From positions 1-64,000 of the forward strand of contig NZ_BAGC01000038.1 in assembly GCF_000308655.1 (NCBI RefSeq): a DNA stretch of 64,000 nt, given 5' to 3'. Below, in pieces: positions 8,282 through 17,407 of this stretch. Below the pieces are notes generated by a model, which worked only from the letters and a program-made list of their open reading frames with translations, ran no database searches and had not been told where the DNA came from. The position numbers and the translations under genes were made by a program. Position 1 is the stretch's first letter. Each line of letters begins with the position of its first letter. Origin of the DNA: Nocardia niigatensis NBRC 100131. GTDB taxonomy: Bacteria > Actinomycetota > Actinomycetes > Mycobacteriales > Mycobacteriaceae.

Positions 8282-9433
8282 GTGGTGACCGACGATCTGC
8301 TCATCTGCGGCGCGGGCCCGGCGGGGAGGGCCCTCGCGCACCGGGCGCTGGCGCACGGACTCACGGTCACGATCGTCGATCCGCACCCGCGACGGCGCTG
8401 GTCGGCCATCTACGCGGCCTGGGCGGATGAGCTGCCGGCGTGGATCGCCCCGGAAGCCGTCGGCGCCATGGTCGACCGCCCGATCGCGTGGGCGCAGCAT
8501 CGCGTCGAAATGGATCGCCGCTACCTCGTCTTCGATACGGCGGCACTGCAGGATTCGCTGGATCTCGCCGGAGCGCGGCTCCTCAGGGACAGCGTGACCG
8601 CGATCGCGCCGGCGGCCCGCCACCGCCATGACGGGCTGGATCTGCCGTCGGTCCGGCTCTCCTCTGGTTCGGTGCTGGCCGCCGGACGGGTCATCGACGC
8701 GCGCGGGGTGGCACGCTCCCCCGGGCTGGCCGAGCAGACGGCGTTCGGGGTGATCGTCGACCGGGCCCGCCTACCGGAGGCGGAAAACTATTTCATGGAC
8801 TGGCGCGACGACAATGGCGCGGAATCCGATGCGCCCCGGTCGTTTCTGTATGCGGTGCCGCTCGACGAGGAGCGGTTCCTGCTGGAGGAGACGTGCCTGG
8901 CCGGGCTTCCGGCGCTGGACCAACGGACGCTGCACGACCGGCTGATGCACCGATTGCGTTCTCGGGGAATCACTTACGACGGCACCGAACCGGTCGAGCG
9001 GGTCCGGTTCCCGGTGCACGGCGGCCGCCCCAGCACCACCACGTTCGGCGCGGCCGGTGCTTTCACGCATCCGGCGACGGGATACAGCGTCGCGACCTCG
9101 CTGCGGCTGGCCGACGCCGTCGTGGCCGGAGAGTCCGTCTGGCCAGGTTCGGCCAGAACGGTGCACATGCTGCGCCAGGCCGGATTACGCGCACTGCTGT
9201 CGTTGCCGCCGGCCGACTTGCCGCTCTTCTTCGAGACATTCTTCACGCTGCCCGTCGACGCCCAGCGCGCCTATCTTTCCGGCCGCGATGACCTTCGCGG
9301 CACCGCTGCCGCCATGATGGCGCTGTTCGCGACGCTCCCCTGGCGACTGCGCCGCAGGCTGGCCACCGCTGTGATCCTGCCACCCCGCCACGCACCGGCC
9401 GCCGTCCACGACACATCCGCGGGGGATCCGTGA
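8282..9433 (+). CDS. lycopene cyclase-like flavoprotein
   Basis: 383-aa FAD-dependent protein. It opens with the dinucleotide-binding motif LLICGAGPAGRALAHRAL and has the internal DARG and FLLEETCLAG motifs typical of the CrtL/CrtY lycopene cyclase family, which rearrange carotenoid end groups without net redox change. Length fits the family. It begins at GTG 8282, 89 bp from the divergent membrane-protein gene. No crtB, crtI or crtE genes are nearby, so the carotenoid role is inferred from family only. Confidence 0.8.
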   Translation: MVTDDLLICGAGPAGRALAHRALAHGLTVTIVDPHPRRRWSAIYAAWADELPAWIAPEAVGAMVDRPIAWAQHRVEMDRRYLVFDTAALQDSLDLAGARLLRDSVTAIAPAARHRHDGLDLPSVRLSSGSVLAAGRVIDARGVARSPGLAEQTAFGVIVDRARLPEAENYFMDWRDDNGAESDAPRSFLYAVPLDEERFLLEETCLAGLPALDQRTLHDRLMHRLRSRGITYDGTEPVERVRFPVHGGRPSTTTFGAAGAFTHPATGYSVATSLRLADAVVAGESVWPGSARTVHMLRQAGLRALLSLPPADLPLFFETFFTLPVDAQRAYLSGRDDLRGTAAAMMALFATLPWRLRRRLATAVILPPRHAPAAVHDTSAGDP

Positions 9434-10277
9434 TAGCCGAACCGATCAACGGTTGTCGGCAGGGTGCGCCTCTGTCATCGTCGGCGGTCACTCCGCGACT
9501 CCCGGTGAGGTGGATATGCGAGCCAAGGCACGGATCGGCCTGCCGCTCGCCGCTTGCTTCGCGTTCCCGGATCGCTTTGCCGCCCAACCGAATCCATTCA
9601 CCGAATACATGAATCCGGACGCATCGTCCGCGGTGGCGGCGCGCGTACCCGGTCAGGAACCGCTGCGGGTCATCGCAATGGAACCGGCCCCCCGGTGGTT
9701 CGATGCCACGATCCCCACGCTGCCGGCCGAGGAGCTCGCCCGGCGACTCCTGGCCGTACAGGCTTGGCGCGCACGAGGATTCAGTTTGAATACTCGCCAA
9801 CTTCTATCGCACGGACACCGAACGCGCATAGGGAGACACTGTCGCCGCAAGACTCGGTTTCGGGTATTACATCGTGGCCACGTCGAGAATGGCGCCGGCC
9901 CGCCACCCGACGTCCCTGGTAGCTGGTGCAATCCCCGGAATCGGGGACTCGGCCTGCCACCCTCGGCGGTGACCGGCCCGTCACGGGCCGACGCCTAACT
10001 CTGGATCAAACGTCCCGGCGAATCGGACGGATTCTGCGCTCCGGGACAGCCGAGCGCCGGAACCTGGTGGCCCGCCTAAGCCTTGGACCTGGTGAAACGC
10101 CGCGAACTCCCGCAGTGAGCGCAAGGCCGCGTTTCCGGATCGGTTACCGCGTTCTCCCCGAACCCGCCCGGCGGCTTCGATGTTGATCTACCCGAATTCT
10201 CCCGAATTGCCGGTCCGAAGCGGTCGCTGATGGTGTGCTGGTGGGGTCGCAATCCCGAATACGGGGAGGTTCCAACG
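9434..10277 (+). other. 844-bp stretch with only decayed coding traces
   Basis: No intact gene is convincing. A candidate frame starts at ATG 9516 (RAKARIGLPLAACFAFPDRF) and runs to 9998, but its second half reads as out-of-frame DNA. Another frame near 9790-9990 contains plausible protein pieces (ANFYRTDTERA, then a TAG, then GFGYYIVATSRMAPARHPTS) and ends at a TGA. I read this as a gene that has lost its frame at least twice. The family is not recognised. Confidence 0.35.
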
Positions 10278-10466
10278 ATGTTCGACCTTCCACTATCCAG
10301 TCATAGTGCGCTGCCGAGGATGACCGTTGCCGACGCGCTCGCCGCGCAGCAGGCGCACGCCGAATGCCCGATCACCATCTGCCCGATCAAGTTGCAGGCC
10401 AGAACATTTCTGTTGGGCCATCAGCATCGCAGACCGAAGGGGGTGGGACGTGGACGATCAGAGTGA
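10278..10466 (+). CDS. small hypothetical protein
   Basis: 62-aa ORF starting at ATG 10278 with a strong GGGGAGG site. It has two Cys in a short PITICPIKLQ context and a basic C-terminus (HRRPKGVGRGR). It overlaps the next small ORF by 17 bases, suggesting a two-gene unit. No family is recognised. The good ribosome site is the main support. Confidence 0.5.
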   Translation: MFDLPLSSHSALPRMTVADALAAQQAHAECPITICPIKLQARTFLLGHQHRRPKGVGRGRSE

Positions 10467-10740
10467 CATAGAGATTCGCGCACTGCGGGATGTAATCGAC
10501 GCGGTCGAGGATCGATTGCGGCGCTTCGAGGCCAAGGACGGGGTTGTGCTCGCGGAGCGGTCCGAGGTGTACGCCACGGTCATCTACGCGGTCATCGCGA
10601 GTGCGCGCGCCTCCGGCCACTATGGCGCGGGAAGTCTGGCGCGAGCGCCCCTGCTGGACGAGATCCTGATGGGCGCCGAGCCGGACCCCTGGGAGACAGC
10701 GAGCTACGCGGTGGTCATCGACCGGGCACTGACACAGTGA
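10450..10740 (+). CDS. small acidic hypothetical protein
   Basis: 96-aa, mostly helical acidic protein starting at GTG 10450. An amphipathic helix IRALRDVIDAVEDRLRRFEA is followed by a second helical half. It has no Cys, signal peptide or membrane helix. It overlaps the preceding 62-aa ORF by 17 bases and ends ahead of a GC palindrome. The composition suggests a dimeric cytoplasmic helper or antitoxin-like protein, but there is no direct evidence for a function. Confidence 0.55.
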   Translation: MDDQSDIEIRALRDVIDAVEDRLRRFEAKDGVVLAERSEVYATVIYAVIASARASGHYGAGSLARAPLLDEILMGAEPDPWETASYAVVIDRALTQ

Positions 10741-10749
10741 AGCGCCCCA

Positions 10750-10765
10750 CCGCCCGCGCGGGCGG
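10750..10765. terminator. GC palindrome between convergent genes
   Basis: A 16-bp perfect palindrome (CCGCCCGCGCGGGCGG) lies between the end of a forward gene and the end of the reverse hydroxypyruvate-isomerase gene. It lacks a loop and a U tract, so its role as a terminator is only suggested by position. Confidence 0.35.
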
Positions 10766-10824
10766 CAGCGTCGATTCACAATGCCCCGGCGGCGCCCACG
10801 AATCCGGCCCGCTCAGCGCGACGC

Positions 10825-11622
10825 TCACTCGATCCAGCTCCAATCACGGTCGGGGTCCTGGTATTCCAGCCCGATCCAGCCGTCGTATCCGGCGGCGTCG
10901 AGGGCGGCGAAGAGAGCTTCGAAATCGAGGGTGCCGGTTCCGGGCCGGCTGCGCGCCGGCGCGTCGGCGATCTGCACGTGCCCGATCCGAGGGGTGTACT
11001 CGGCGATCACGCCGAACAGATCCGCACCCATGCGCGCGAGATGGTAGAGGTCGCAGAGGAACCGCAGATTCGGCTCGCCGACCTGATCGATCACCTGCAC
11101 GGCCCGCGCTGCCGAGACGATCGGATAGTCGGGCGACTCAATGGAATTCAGGGCTTCGAGCACCACCTGCGCGCCGATGCCCGCGGCGCCACGCGCGGCC
11201 AGCCGCAGGTTCTCGAGCGCCAGCTCGTCCTGCACCGCCGGGTCCACGCCGGGAATCCGGTTCCCGTACAGTGCATTCAACGACCGGCATCCCAGCCGCT
11301 CGGCAATCCCCACGGTGACGTCGATATTGTCCCGGAATTCGGTCTCCCGCCCGGGCACGGACACCAGCCCTCGTCCGGCGGGAACCAGATCGATGAAATT
11401 CAACCCGATGAGCTGCACCCCGGCGTCGGACACCGCGGAGACGAACGCGTCGACCTCCTTGTCCCCCGGCACCGGTTTCTCGCCGAAGGGCCACCAGAAC
11501 TCGACCGCGTCGAACCCGGCCGCCTTCGCCGCCGCCGGACGCTCCAGCAATGGCAGATCGGCGAACAGGATCGAGCAGTGCACGTCGAACTTCCGCAGGT
11601 CGCCGTCGGCGGTGTACTTCAT
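10825..11622 (-). CDS. hyi: hydroxypyruvate isomerase-family TIM barrel
   Basis: 265-aa sugar-isomerase TIM barrel. Family marks are the N-terminal FDVHCSILFADLPLLERP, Glu ligands in VVLEALNSIE and GWIGLEYQDP, and FLCDLYHLARMG with metal-binding Asp and His. Hydroxypyruvate isomerases convert hydroxypyruvate and tartronate semialdehyde in glyoxylate use, which follows allantoin breakdown. It is the last gene of the purine block, preceded by a strong GGGAGGAAA site, and its ATG overlaps the stop of a 42-codon frame (ATGA). The block context supports glyoxylate salvage from purines. No glyoxylate carboligase is present in the window. Confidence 0.8.
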   Translation of the reverse strand: MKYTADGDLRKFDVHCSILFADLPLLERPAAAKAAGFDAVEFWWPFGEKPVPGDKEVDAFVSAVSDAGVQLIGLNFIDLVPAGRGLVSVPGRETEFRDNIDVTVGIAERLGCRSLNALYGNRIPGVDPAVQDELALENLRLAARGAAGIGAQVVLEALNSIESPDYPIVSAARAVQVIDQVGEPNLRFLCDLYHLARMGADLFGVIAEYTPRIGHVQIADAPARSRPGTGTLDFEALFAALDAAGYDGWIGLEYQDPDRDWSWIE

Positions 11623-11747
11623 CGGGTCGTTTCCTCCCTATAGGTGTGCCAGCTGCCGAAGGTGATGTCGGTGACCTGCGGGCAGGAAATGATCGGGCCG
11701 CGCAGCGGCATGGTCAGCACCGAGCGGTTGTCTTCCAAGACAATCAC
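11619..11747 (-). CDS. 42-codon frame between xdhC and hyi
   Basis: After the XdhC stop the same frame reopens and reads GTG...EDNRSVLTMPLRGPI...ITFGSWHTYREETTR, ending in a TGA that overlaps the hyi start as ATGA. The peptide looks like genuine coding sequence, so it is either a microprotein or the surviving 3' end of a deleted purine-pathway gene. No family is recognised. Confidence 0.35.
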   Translation of the reverse strand: MIVLEDNRSVLTMPLRGPIISCPQVTDITFGSWHTYREETTR

Positions 11748-11765
11748 ACCGAGTCCCAGCTCGGG

Positions 11766-12905
11766 TCAGGCGGTGAGCCGCAGGGCGTCCGGTGAGTTCG
11801 GGACGGCCACCTCCGGCACCGCGATCGCGTCTCGATGGATCGGTCCGCCGTAGGTACCGAGAGGCATCCCGGTGCCCCCACGGCGGACCGCCACGATCTC
11901 GGCGGCGATGGAGACGGCTGTCTCCTCCGGAGTGCGCCCGCCGAGATCGAGTCCGATGGGCGACTTCAGCCGCGCCAGTTCGGCATTCGTCATCCCGACC
12001 GCACGAAGCCGCTGGAGACGGTCCTCGTGCGTCCGCCGGGATCCCATCGCACCCACGAACGCCACCGGCAGGCGAAGCGCCACCTCCAGTAGCGGCACAT
12101 CGAATTTGGCGTCGTGAGTGAGCACACACAGCACGGTCCGGGCGTCCACCCGGGTCCGGGCCAGATACTTGTTCGGCCATTCCACGACCACCTCGTCCGC
12201 GGCGGGGAAGCGGGCGCGGGTGGCGAAGACCTCCCGCGCGTCGCAGACGGTGACGTGATAGCCGAGGAACTTGCCGATTCCGGCGACCGCGGCCGCGAAG
12301 TCGATCGCCCCGAAGACGATCATCCGCGGCGGCGGCACATGGGATTCCACGAACACCGTCACTTCCGTGGCAGCGGGCTGCCCGTCGGACCGAGCGCCGC
12401 ACCCGATGGTGCGCACCGCGGTCGTGCCGGCGTCGAGCATGGCCTGGGCTTCGGCCACCACTTTTTCGTCGAATTCCGCTCCGGAGGTCCACCAGGTGCC
12501 CAGCGCCATGACGGCGCCGCTGTCGAGGTCGCGGACCATGGCCACGGCCTCCCCCTCAGCTCGCAGGACCTTTTCCACCGCGTCACGGTTGGAATCGGTC
12601 ACCGACTGGACGAACACCTGAATCGTTCCGCCACAGGTCAATCCGACCGCGAAGGCGTCGGTATCGCTGTAGCCGAAATCTTCCCGGAGCGGTTCTCCCG
12701 TGCGCAGCGACTCGCGGCACAACTCGTAGACCGCGCCCTCGACACACCCACCGGAAATGCTCCCGATGACGGTGCCGTCGGCATCCACGGCCAGGGCCGC
12801 GCCGATCGGCCGCGGCGCGGAGCCGCCGATCCCGATGATGGAGGCCACGGCGTAATCCTTGCCCGCCGCATGCCATTCCAAGAGTTGTGCCGCGATGTCG
12901 CGCAT
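11766..12905 (-). CDS. xdhC: XdhC/CoxI-family molybdenum hydroxylase maturation factor
   Basis: 379-aa XdhC protein. The N-terminal XdhC/CoxI domain has SIIGIGGSAPRPIGAALAVD and the signature GSISGGCVEGAVYE with its Cys. The C-terminal Rossmann-like domain begins with RMIVFGAIDFAAAVAGIG and has FVGAMGSRRTHEDR. XdhC proteins bind molybdenum cofactor, promote its sulfuration and insert it into xanthine dehydrogenase, whose subunits are upstream in the same direction. ATG at 12905 gives the family length. Its start is three bases from the stop of the broken permease. Confidence 0.88.
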   Translation of the reverse strand: MRDIAAQLLEWHAAGKDYAVASIIGIGGSAPRPIGAALAVDADGTVIGSISGGCVEGAVYELCRESLRTGEPLREDFGYSDTDAFAVGLTCGGTIQVFVQSVTDSNRDAVEKVLRAEGEAVAMVRDLDSGAVMALGTWWTSGAEFDEKVVAEAQAMLDAGTTAVRTIGCGARSDGQPAATEVTVFVESHVPPPRMIVFGAIDFAAAVAGIGKFLGYHVTVCDAREVFATRARFPAADEVVVEWPNKYLARTRVDARTVLCVLTHDAKFDVPLLEVALRLPVAFVGAMGSRRTHEDRLQRLRAVGMTNAELARLKSPIGLDLGGRTPEETAVSIAAEIVAVRRGGTGMPLGTYGGPIHRDAIAVPEVAVPNSPDALRLTA

Positions 12906-12907
12906 GA

Positions 12908-13535
12908 CTAGCCTCCCAGGGCCAATTCGATGCCGTTGATACCGAAGTAGGCGACGAAGACGACGCTCACCACGGCCACCAGCCAATGGATTTCGCGGTA
13001 CTTACCGCGCGCGAGCTTGATCGCCGTGTAGGCGATCAGGCCCGCACCGACACCGTTCGTGATCGAGTACGATGGCGTTCTTCATGGCCAGCGGAATGGA
13101 GTTGATGATCATCGTCCGCAGGCCGGTCGCGGCCAGGATGACGATGACGATGCCCATCGGCACCACCAGGCCCATGGCCTGCGGCCAGGTCATGTGGGGT
13201 GCGGCCTGATAGGCGACGACGGGGACCAGACCGAGGCCGGCGGCCAATGCGAGGGGCACATTGCCGACCACGCCCATGAGGATCGTGGTCAGTCCGGCGG
13301 AGAAGGCGGTCGTGGTGGTCAGCTGCGCGATGCTGAGCTTGTCCCCGTGCGCGTCGGTGACGCCGCCGAGAATTAGCGGAACCAGCAATATGACATATGC
13401 CATAGCGACGAATGTGGTGATGCCGCCACGGATTTCACGCGATATGGTGGTCTTGCGCTCCGATAGCCTGAAGAACTTTTCGAGCGCGGAACCCCGCGTT
13501 TCCGCGGTGGTGATCGGTGACTGAGTCTGGGTCAT
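12908..13535 (-). pseudogene. NCS2 (AzgA-like) purine permease with large internal deletion
   Basis: The 5' part encodes about 155 residues of an NCS2 purine/xanthine permease (SERKTTISREIRGGITTFVA and MAYVILLVPLIL, then helices 2-4 to SIPLAMKNAI). The sequence then jumps and shifts frame. The true C-terminus, SITNGVGAGLIAYTAIKLAR through AYFGINGIELALGG-stop, lies in another frame and ends at 12908. A full permease is about 480 aa, so some 280 residues are lost at about 13065-13080. Neither half can transport alone. The gene would have imported purines for the neighbouring xanthine dehydrogenase. Confidence 0.85.
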
Positions 13536-13670
13536 GGCTGCCCTCCTAGGGGCGTAGCCGACCAGCGGCCCGAGGTAGCTGGGATATCCCGGGCCGTGGA
13601 TTCGGTGATGCTTGCTGTGGGGTCCCTATAGCGCTCCACCATTTCGAAAAGCGCGATCTGCCCCTGTTGA

Positions 13671-16004
13671 TCAACTGTTCCGGATGATGTCTTCCGGACG
13701 CACGGGCACGCGGTTGATGTTCCCGGTGCCGCCCCGCTTACGGCAGGCGTCGCGAATCGCCGCGGCGATCGCCGGTGTGGAGGAGAGAGTGGGCGGTTCA
13801 CCCGCGCCGCGCAACCCGTAGGGGGCGTGCGGGTCCGGGTTCTCCAGGATCTCCAGCTTCTGCGGGGGTGTGTCGAGAATGGTGGGAATCAAGTAGTCCG
13901 TGAAGGACGGGTTCCGCACCTTGCCGTTGGTGACCTGAATTTCCTCCATAACCGCCAGACCGAGGCCCTGAATGGAGCCGCCGTGGATCTGGCCTTCCAG
14001 CGAGAGCCGGTTCATGATCTTGCCGACGTCCTGAACGGCGTCCAGGGCAACGACTTTCACCAGGCCGAGGTCGGTGTCGACGTCCACTACGGCCCGATGC
14101 ACGCAGACCGCGAGCTGGGTGTGGCTGGAGCCCTGGCCGGTCACCTTGTCCATACCGGTGGTCGGCCGGTGGTGGTATTCGCGGGTCAGATCGATGACGT
14201 CGTCGCCGAGCACATCCGCGATGGCCGCGACCACCGCACCGTTGTTCTCGACCACCTTGCCGCCCTCGAGCCGCATGAAGCCGTGCACGTCGAACTTCTT
14301 GCGCGCCAGCACGAACAGCTCGTCGACGATCGCCCGGCAGGCCGTCATCACCGCGCCGCCGGTCATGTAGGACTGGCGCGAGGCGGACGAGGAACCGGAG
14401 CTGCCCACATTGTTGTCGGAGGGGTGGCTGATGACCCGCTCGACGCCGAGTTCGGTGCGCACGATCTGCGCCTCGAGGGTGATCAGGCCCTGACCGACCT
14501 CCGCCCCGGCGGTGTGCACCAGCGCGACCGGCTCGCCGGCGATGACCTCGAGCCGCACGCGGGCGGTCGAGTAGTCGTCGAAACCCTCGGAGAAGCAGAT
14601 GTTCTTGATGCCGACGCCGTAGCCGACACCGCGGTACACGCCCTCGCCGTGGGTGGTCTGCGACGCGCCGCCGGGCAGGTTGCGGATGTCCGAGATGTCC
14701 ACGGACTCCGGCAGTTCCATGTCGCGCAGGCTGTCCAGCATCTCCTTCAGCGGGGTCGGCGCGTGCACGACCTGGCCGGTGGCGAGCGTGGAGCCCTGGG
14801 AGACGGCATTGACCTGACGGACCGTGACCGGATCCATGTCGAGGGCCTCGGCCAGCTTGTCCATCATGGACTCGTGGGCGAAACACGCCTGCACGACCCC
14901 GAATCCGCGCATGGCGCCGCACACCGGGTTGTTGGTGTACACGCCGTAGGCGTCGATCTCCAGGTGCGGGACCTCGTAGGGGCCCAGCGCCAGCGAGGCG
15001 GCGTTGCCGATCACGTTCTGGGTGGCCGAGGTGTAGGCGCCGCCGTCGAGAACGATGAGAACCTTCGCGTAGGTGAGCTTTCCGGTCGCGGTGGCGCCGA
15101 ACTCGTAGCGCATCCTGGCCGGGTGGCGATGCACGTGCCCGAAGAAGGATTCCTGGCGGTTGTACATCATCTTGATCGGCTTGCCGGTCCGCATGGCCAG
15201 CATGCCGGCGTGGATCTGCATGGACAGGTCCTCGCGGCCGCCGAAGGCGCCACCGACACCGGACATGGTCATGTGGATCTGGTCTTCGTTCAGCCCCAGG
15301 CAGGGGCCGATCTGGGTGAGATCCCAGTGCAGCCACTGCGTGGCGACATAGAAGTCGAGCGAGCCGTCCTCGTTCGGGATGACCATGCCGGACTCCGGGC
15401 CCAGGAATGCCTGGTCCTGCATGCCGACCTCGAACTCCTCCGATACCACGATGGCGGCGAGGGCCTTGCCGGCCTCGATGTCACCGGCGCGCACCGGCTG
15501 ATAGCGGGCGATGCCGCCGCGCGACTGCACGGCCAGCCCGATCGGGTCCTCGATGACGGCCATCGGATCCGTGATCGGTTCCAGCACTTCGTATTCCACC
15601 TCGATCGCGGCGACGGCCCGCCGCGCGATCTCGGGGTGGTCCGCGGCGACCAGGGCGATGGCCTCGCCGTGGTGGCGGACCTCCTCGAAGGCCAGCACCG
15701 GCTGGTCCCAGGTGTGGTCGAGGCCGTAGACCTTGCGGCCCGGCACGTCCTCGTGGGTGAGCACGGCGTGCACGCCGGTCATGGCGAGCGCCTTGCCGGC
15801 ATCGACGCTGACGAGCTTGGCGCGGGCGTGCGGGCTGCGCAGGGTCGCGCCCCACAGCATGCCGTCCATCCACAGATCGGAGGAGTAGGCGAATTCGCCC
15901 TTCACCTTGAGGGTGCCGTCGGGGCGCAGCGGGCTCTCGCCGATCCCGCCGCCGCCCGGTACCGCGACGTCGGTGGGGAACCGAGTGGCGCGTGCGATGG
16001 TCAT
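13671..16004 (-). CDS. pucD: xanthine dehydrogenase, molybdopterin-binding subunit
   Basis: 777-aa molybdopterin subunit of a xanthine dehydrogenase. It has the N-terminal a/b hammerhead (LKVKGEFAYSSDLWMDGMLW), Moco-contact segments GVGGAFGGRED and GAMRGFGVVQACFAHE, and the C-terminal GLRGAGEPP with the catalytic Glu. It oxidises hypoxanthine or xanthine towards urate together with the FAD and 2Fe-2S subunits encoded upstream. ATG 16004 overlaps the deaminase stop by four bases (ATGA), which fixes the start although the frame stays open further. XdhC downstream supplies the cofactor. Confidence 0.92.
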   Translation of the reverse strand: MTIARATRFPTDVAVPGGGGIGESPLRPDGTLKVKGEFAYSSDLWMDGMLWGATLRSPHARAKLVSVDAGKALAMTGVHAVLTHEDVPGRKVYGLDHTWDQPVLAFEEVRHHGEAIALVAADHPEIARRAVAAIEVEYEVLEPITDPMAVIEDPIGLAVQSRGGIARYQPVRAGDIEAGKALAAIVVSEEFEVGMQDQAFLGPESGMVIPNEDGSLDFYVATQWLHWDLTQIGPCLGLNEDQIHMTMSGVGGAFGGREDLSMQIHAGMLAMRTGKPIKMMYNRQESFFGHVHRHPARMRYEFGATATGKLTYAKVLIVLDGGAYTSATQNVIGNAASLALGPYEVPHLEIDAYGVYTNNPVCGAMRGFGVVQACFAHESMMDKLAEALDMDPVTVRQVNAVSQGSTLATGQVVHAPTPLKEMLDSLRDMELPESVDISDIRNLPGGASQTTHGEGVYRGVGYGVGIKNICFSEGFDDYSTARVRLEVIAGEPVALVHTAGAEVGQGLITLEAQIVRTELGVERVISHPSDNNVGSSGSSSASRQSYMTGGAVMTACRAIVDELFVLARKKFDVHGFMRLEGGKVVENNGAVVAAIADVLGDDVIDLTREYHHRPTTGMDKVTGQGSSHTQLAVCVHRAVVDVDTDLGLVKVVALDAVQDVGKIMNRLSLEGQIHGGSIQGLGLAVMEEIQVTNGKVRNPSFTDYLIPTILDTPPQKLEILENPDPHAPYGLRGAGEPPTLSSTPAIAAAIRDACRKRGGTGNINRVPVRPEDIIRNS

Positions 16005-17407
16005 CGGTTCTCCAGCTTCATGATTCGCCGCCGCGCGGCGACGCCGGCCCGGCCGGCCGCGTCGTGGGACATGGTCTTCAGCTCGTCGTTCTCCACGACC
16101 GTCTTGCCGCCCACCAGCAGGCGCGCCAGCGGCGGCTGCGGGCCGAACACCAGCGCGCACACCGGGTCCTCGACGGCGGCGCGGAAGCCGTCCACCTTCC
16201 AGACCGCGATATCGGCGAGCTTGCCGACCTCGAGGGAGCCGATCTCGTTCCGGCGGCCCAGGTTTCGGGCTCCGCCCAGGGTGCCGACCTCGAGGGCCTG
16301 ACGCGCGGTCATGGCGCGGGGGCCGTGCACGGCGCGCTGGAACAGCATGGCCTGCCGCATTTCCCCGGCCATGGAGGTGAGCTCGGAGGAGGCCGCGCCG
16401 TCCACACCGAGGCCCACAGGGGCGCCGGCGGCGAGCAGGTCCATCACTCGCGCGATGCCCGCGCCGAGGCGGGCGTTGGAGGTCGGGCAGTGCGCGGAAC
16501 CGGTGCCGGTCCTGGCGAAGGCCGCGATGTCCTTGTCGTGCAGGTGTACCGCGTGCGCGAACCACACGTCGTCGTCGAGCCAGCCCAGCTTCTCCATGTA
16601 TTCGACCGGGGTGCAACCCATCTGCTCGATGCAGTGTTCTTCCTCGTCGAGGGTCTCGGCGAGGTGGGTGTGCAGGCGGACGCCGTGCTGACGGGCCAGC
16701 GCGGCGGAGTCGACCATCAGGCCCTCGGACACCGAGAACGGCGAGCAGGGGGCGACGGCCACGCGCAGCATGGAATCGAACGACGGGTCGTGGTACGTGC
16801 GGATGATCTCCTCGGTGTTCACCAGGATCTCGTCGCGGTTCTCGACCACCTCGTCCGGCGGCAGCCCGCCGTGGGACTGACCGCGGTCCATGGACCCGCG
16901 GCACGGGTGGAACCGGATGCCCAGTTCACGGGCGGCGCGCACCTCGGCCTCGAACAGATCACCACGGCCCTGGGGGAACACGTAGTGGTGATCGGTGGAG
17001 GTGGTGGTGCCGGTCAGCGCGAGCCAGCCCAGGCCGGCCGAGGCCGCGCCGTAGACGATCTCGGCGTCCATGGTGGCCCACAGGCGGTACAGCCCGGTCA
17101 GCCACTCGAAGAGGGTGGCGTCCTGGAACAGGCCCTGGGTGGCCCACTGGTAGAGGTGGTGGTGGGTATTCACCAGGCCCGGGGTCACCAGGCAGCCGGT
17201 GCCGGAGAGGCGTTCAGCACCCACCACCATCGGCGCAGGTCCCGCGCCGAGAGCTTCGATCCGGCCGTCGTCGCCGACGATCAGATGGCCATTGGGGATC
17301 TCCGCACCGACAACCGGTGCGAGGTAGGCGTTTTCGATGACGAGCTTGCGCCCGCCCGTCGCCTTACCGCCGCCCCTGGTGGCATCGCTTCGCGAGGCAG
17401 TACTCAT
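16001..17407 (-). CDS. 8-oxoguanine deaminase / amidohydrolase
   Basis: 468-aa metal-dependent amidohydrolase of the TrzA/8-oxoguanine deaminase group. The beta-barrel metal motif is TPGLVNTHHHLYQWATQGL. Further ligands are in LHTHLAETLDEEEH and the late Asp in GLGVDGAASSE. It deaminates 8-oxoguanine (or guanine-like bases) to urate-level products, feeding purine breakdown. Its place between the 2Fe-2S and molybdopterin subunits, with ATGA overlaps on both sides, shows one translationally coupled operon. A guanine deaminase role is the alternative, but this family fits better by the HHHLYQ and DHHYVFP segments. Confidence 0.87.
   Translation of the reverse strand: MSTASRSDATRGGGKATGGRKLVIENAYLAPVVGAEIPNGHLIVGDDGRIEALGAGPAPMVVGAERLSGTGCLVTPGLVNTHHHLYQWATQGLFQDATLFEWLTGLYRLWATMDAEIVYGAASAGLGWLALTGTTTSTDHHYVFPQGRGDLFEAEVRAARELGIRFHPCRGSMDRGQSHGGLPPDEVVENRDEILVNTEEIIRTYHDPSFDSMLRVAVAPCSPFSVSEGLMVDSAALARQHGVRLHTHLAETLDEEEHCIEQMGCTPVEYMEKLGWLDDDVWFAHAVHLHDKDIAAFARTGTGSAHCPTSNARLGAGIARVMDLLAAGAPVGLGVDGAASSELTSMAGEMRQAMLFQRAVHGPRAMTARQALEVGTLGGARNLGRRNEIGSLEVGKLADIAVWKVDGFRAAVEDPVCALVFGPQPPLARLLVGGKTVVENDELKTMSHDAAGRAGVAARRRIMKLENR

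Noticed and set aside
9243..9800. 185-aa reverse frame after the lycopene cyclase
   Set aside because: It overlaps the cyclase 3' end, has no ribosome site and no family features.
13827..16301. 824-aa forward frame across the xanthine dehydrogenase gene
   Set aside because: It is antisense to a clearly conserved molybdopterin subunit; long mirror frames are common at this GC content and the protein shows no family features.
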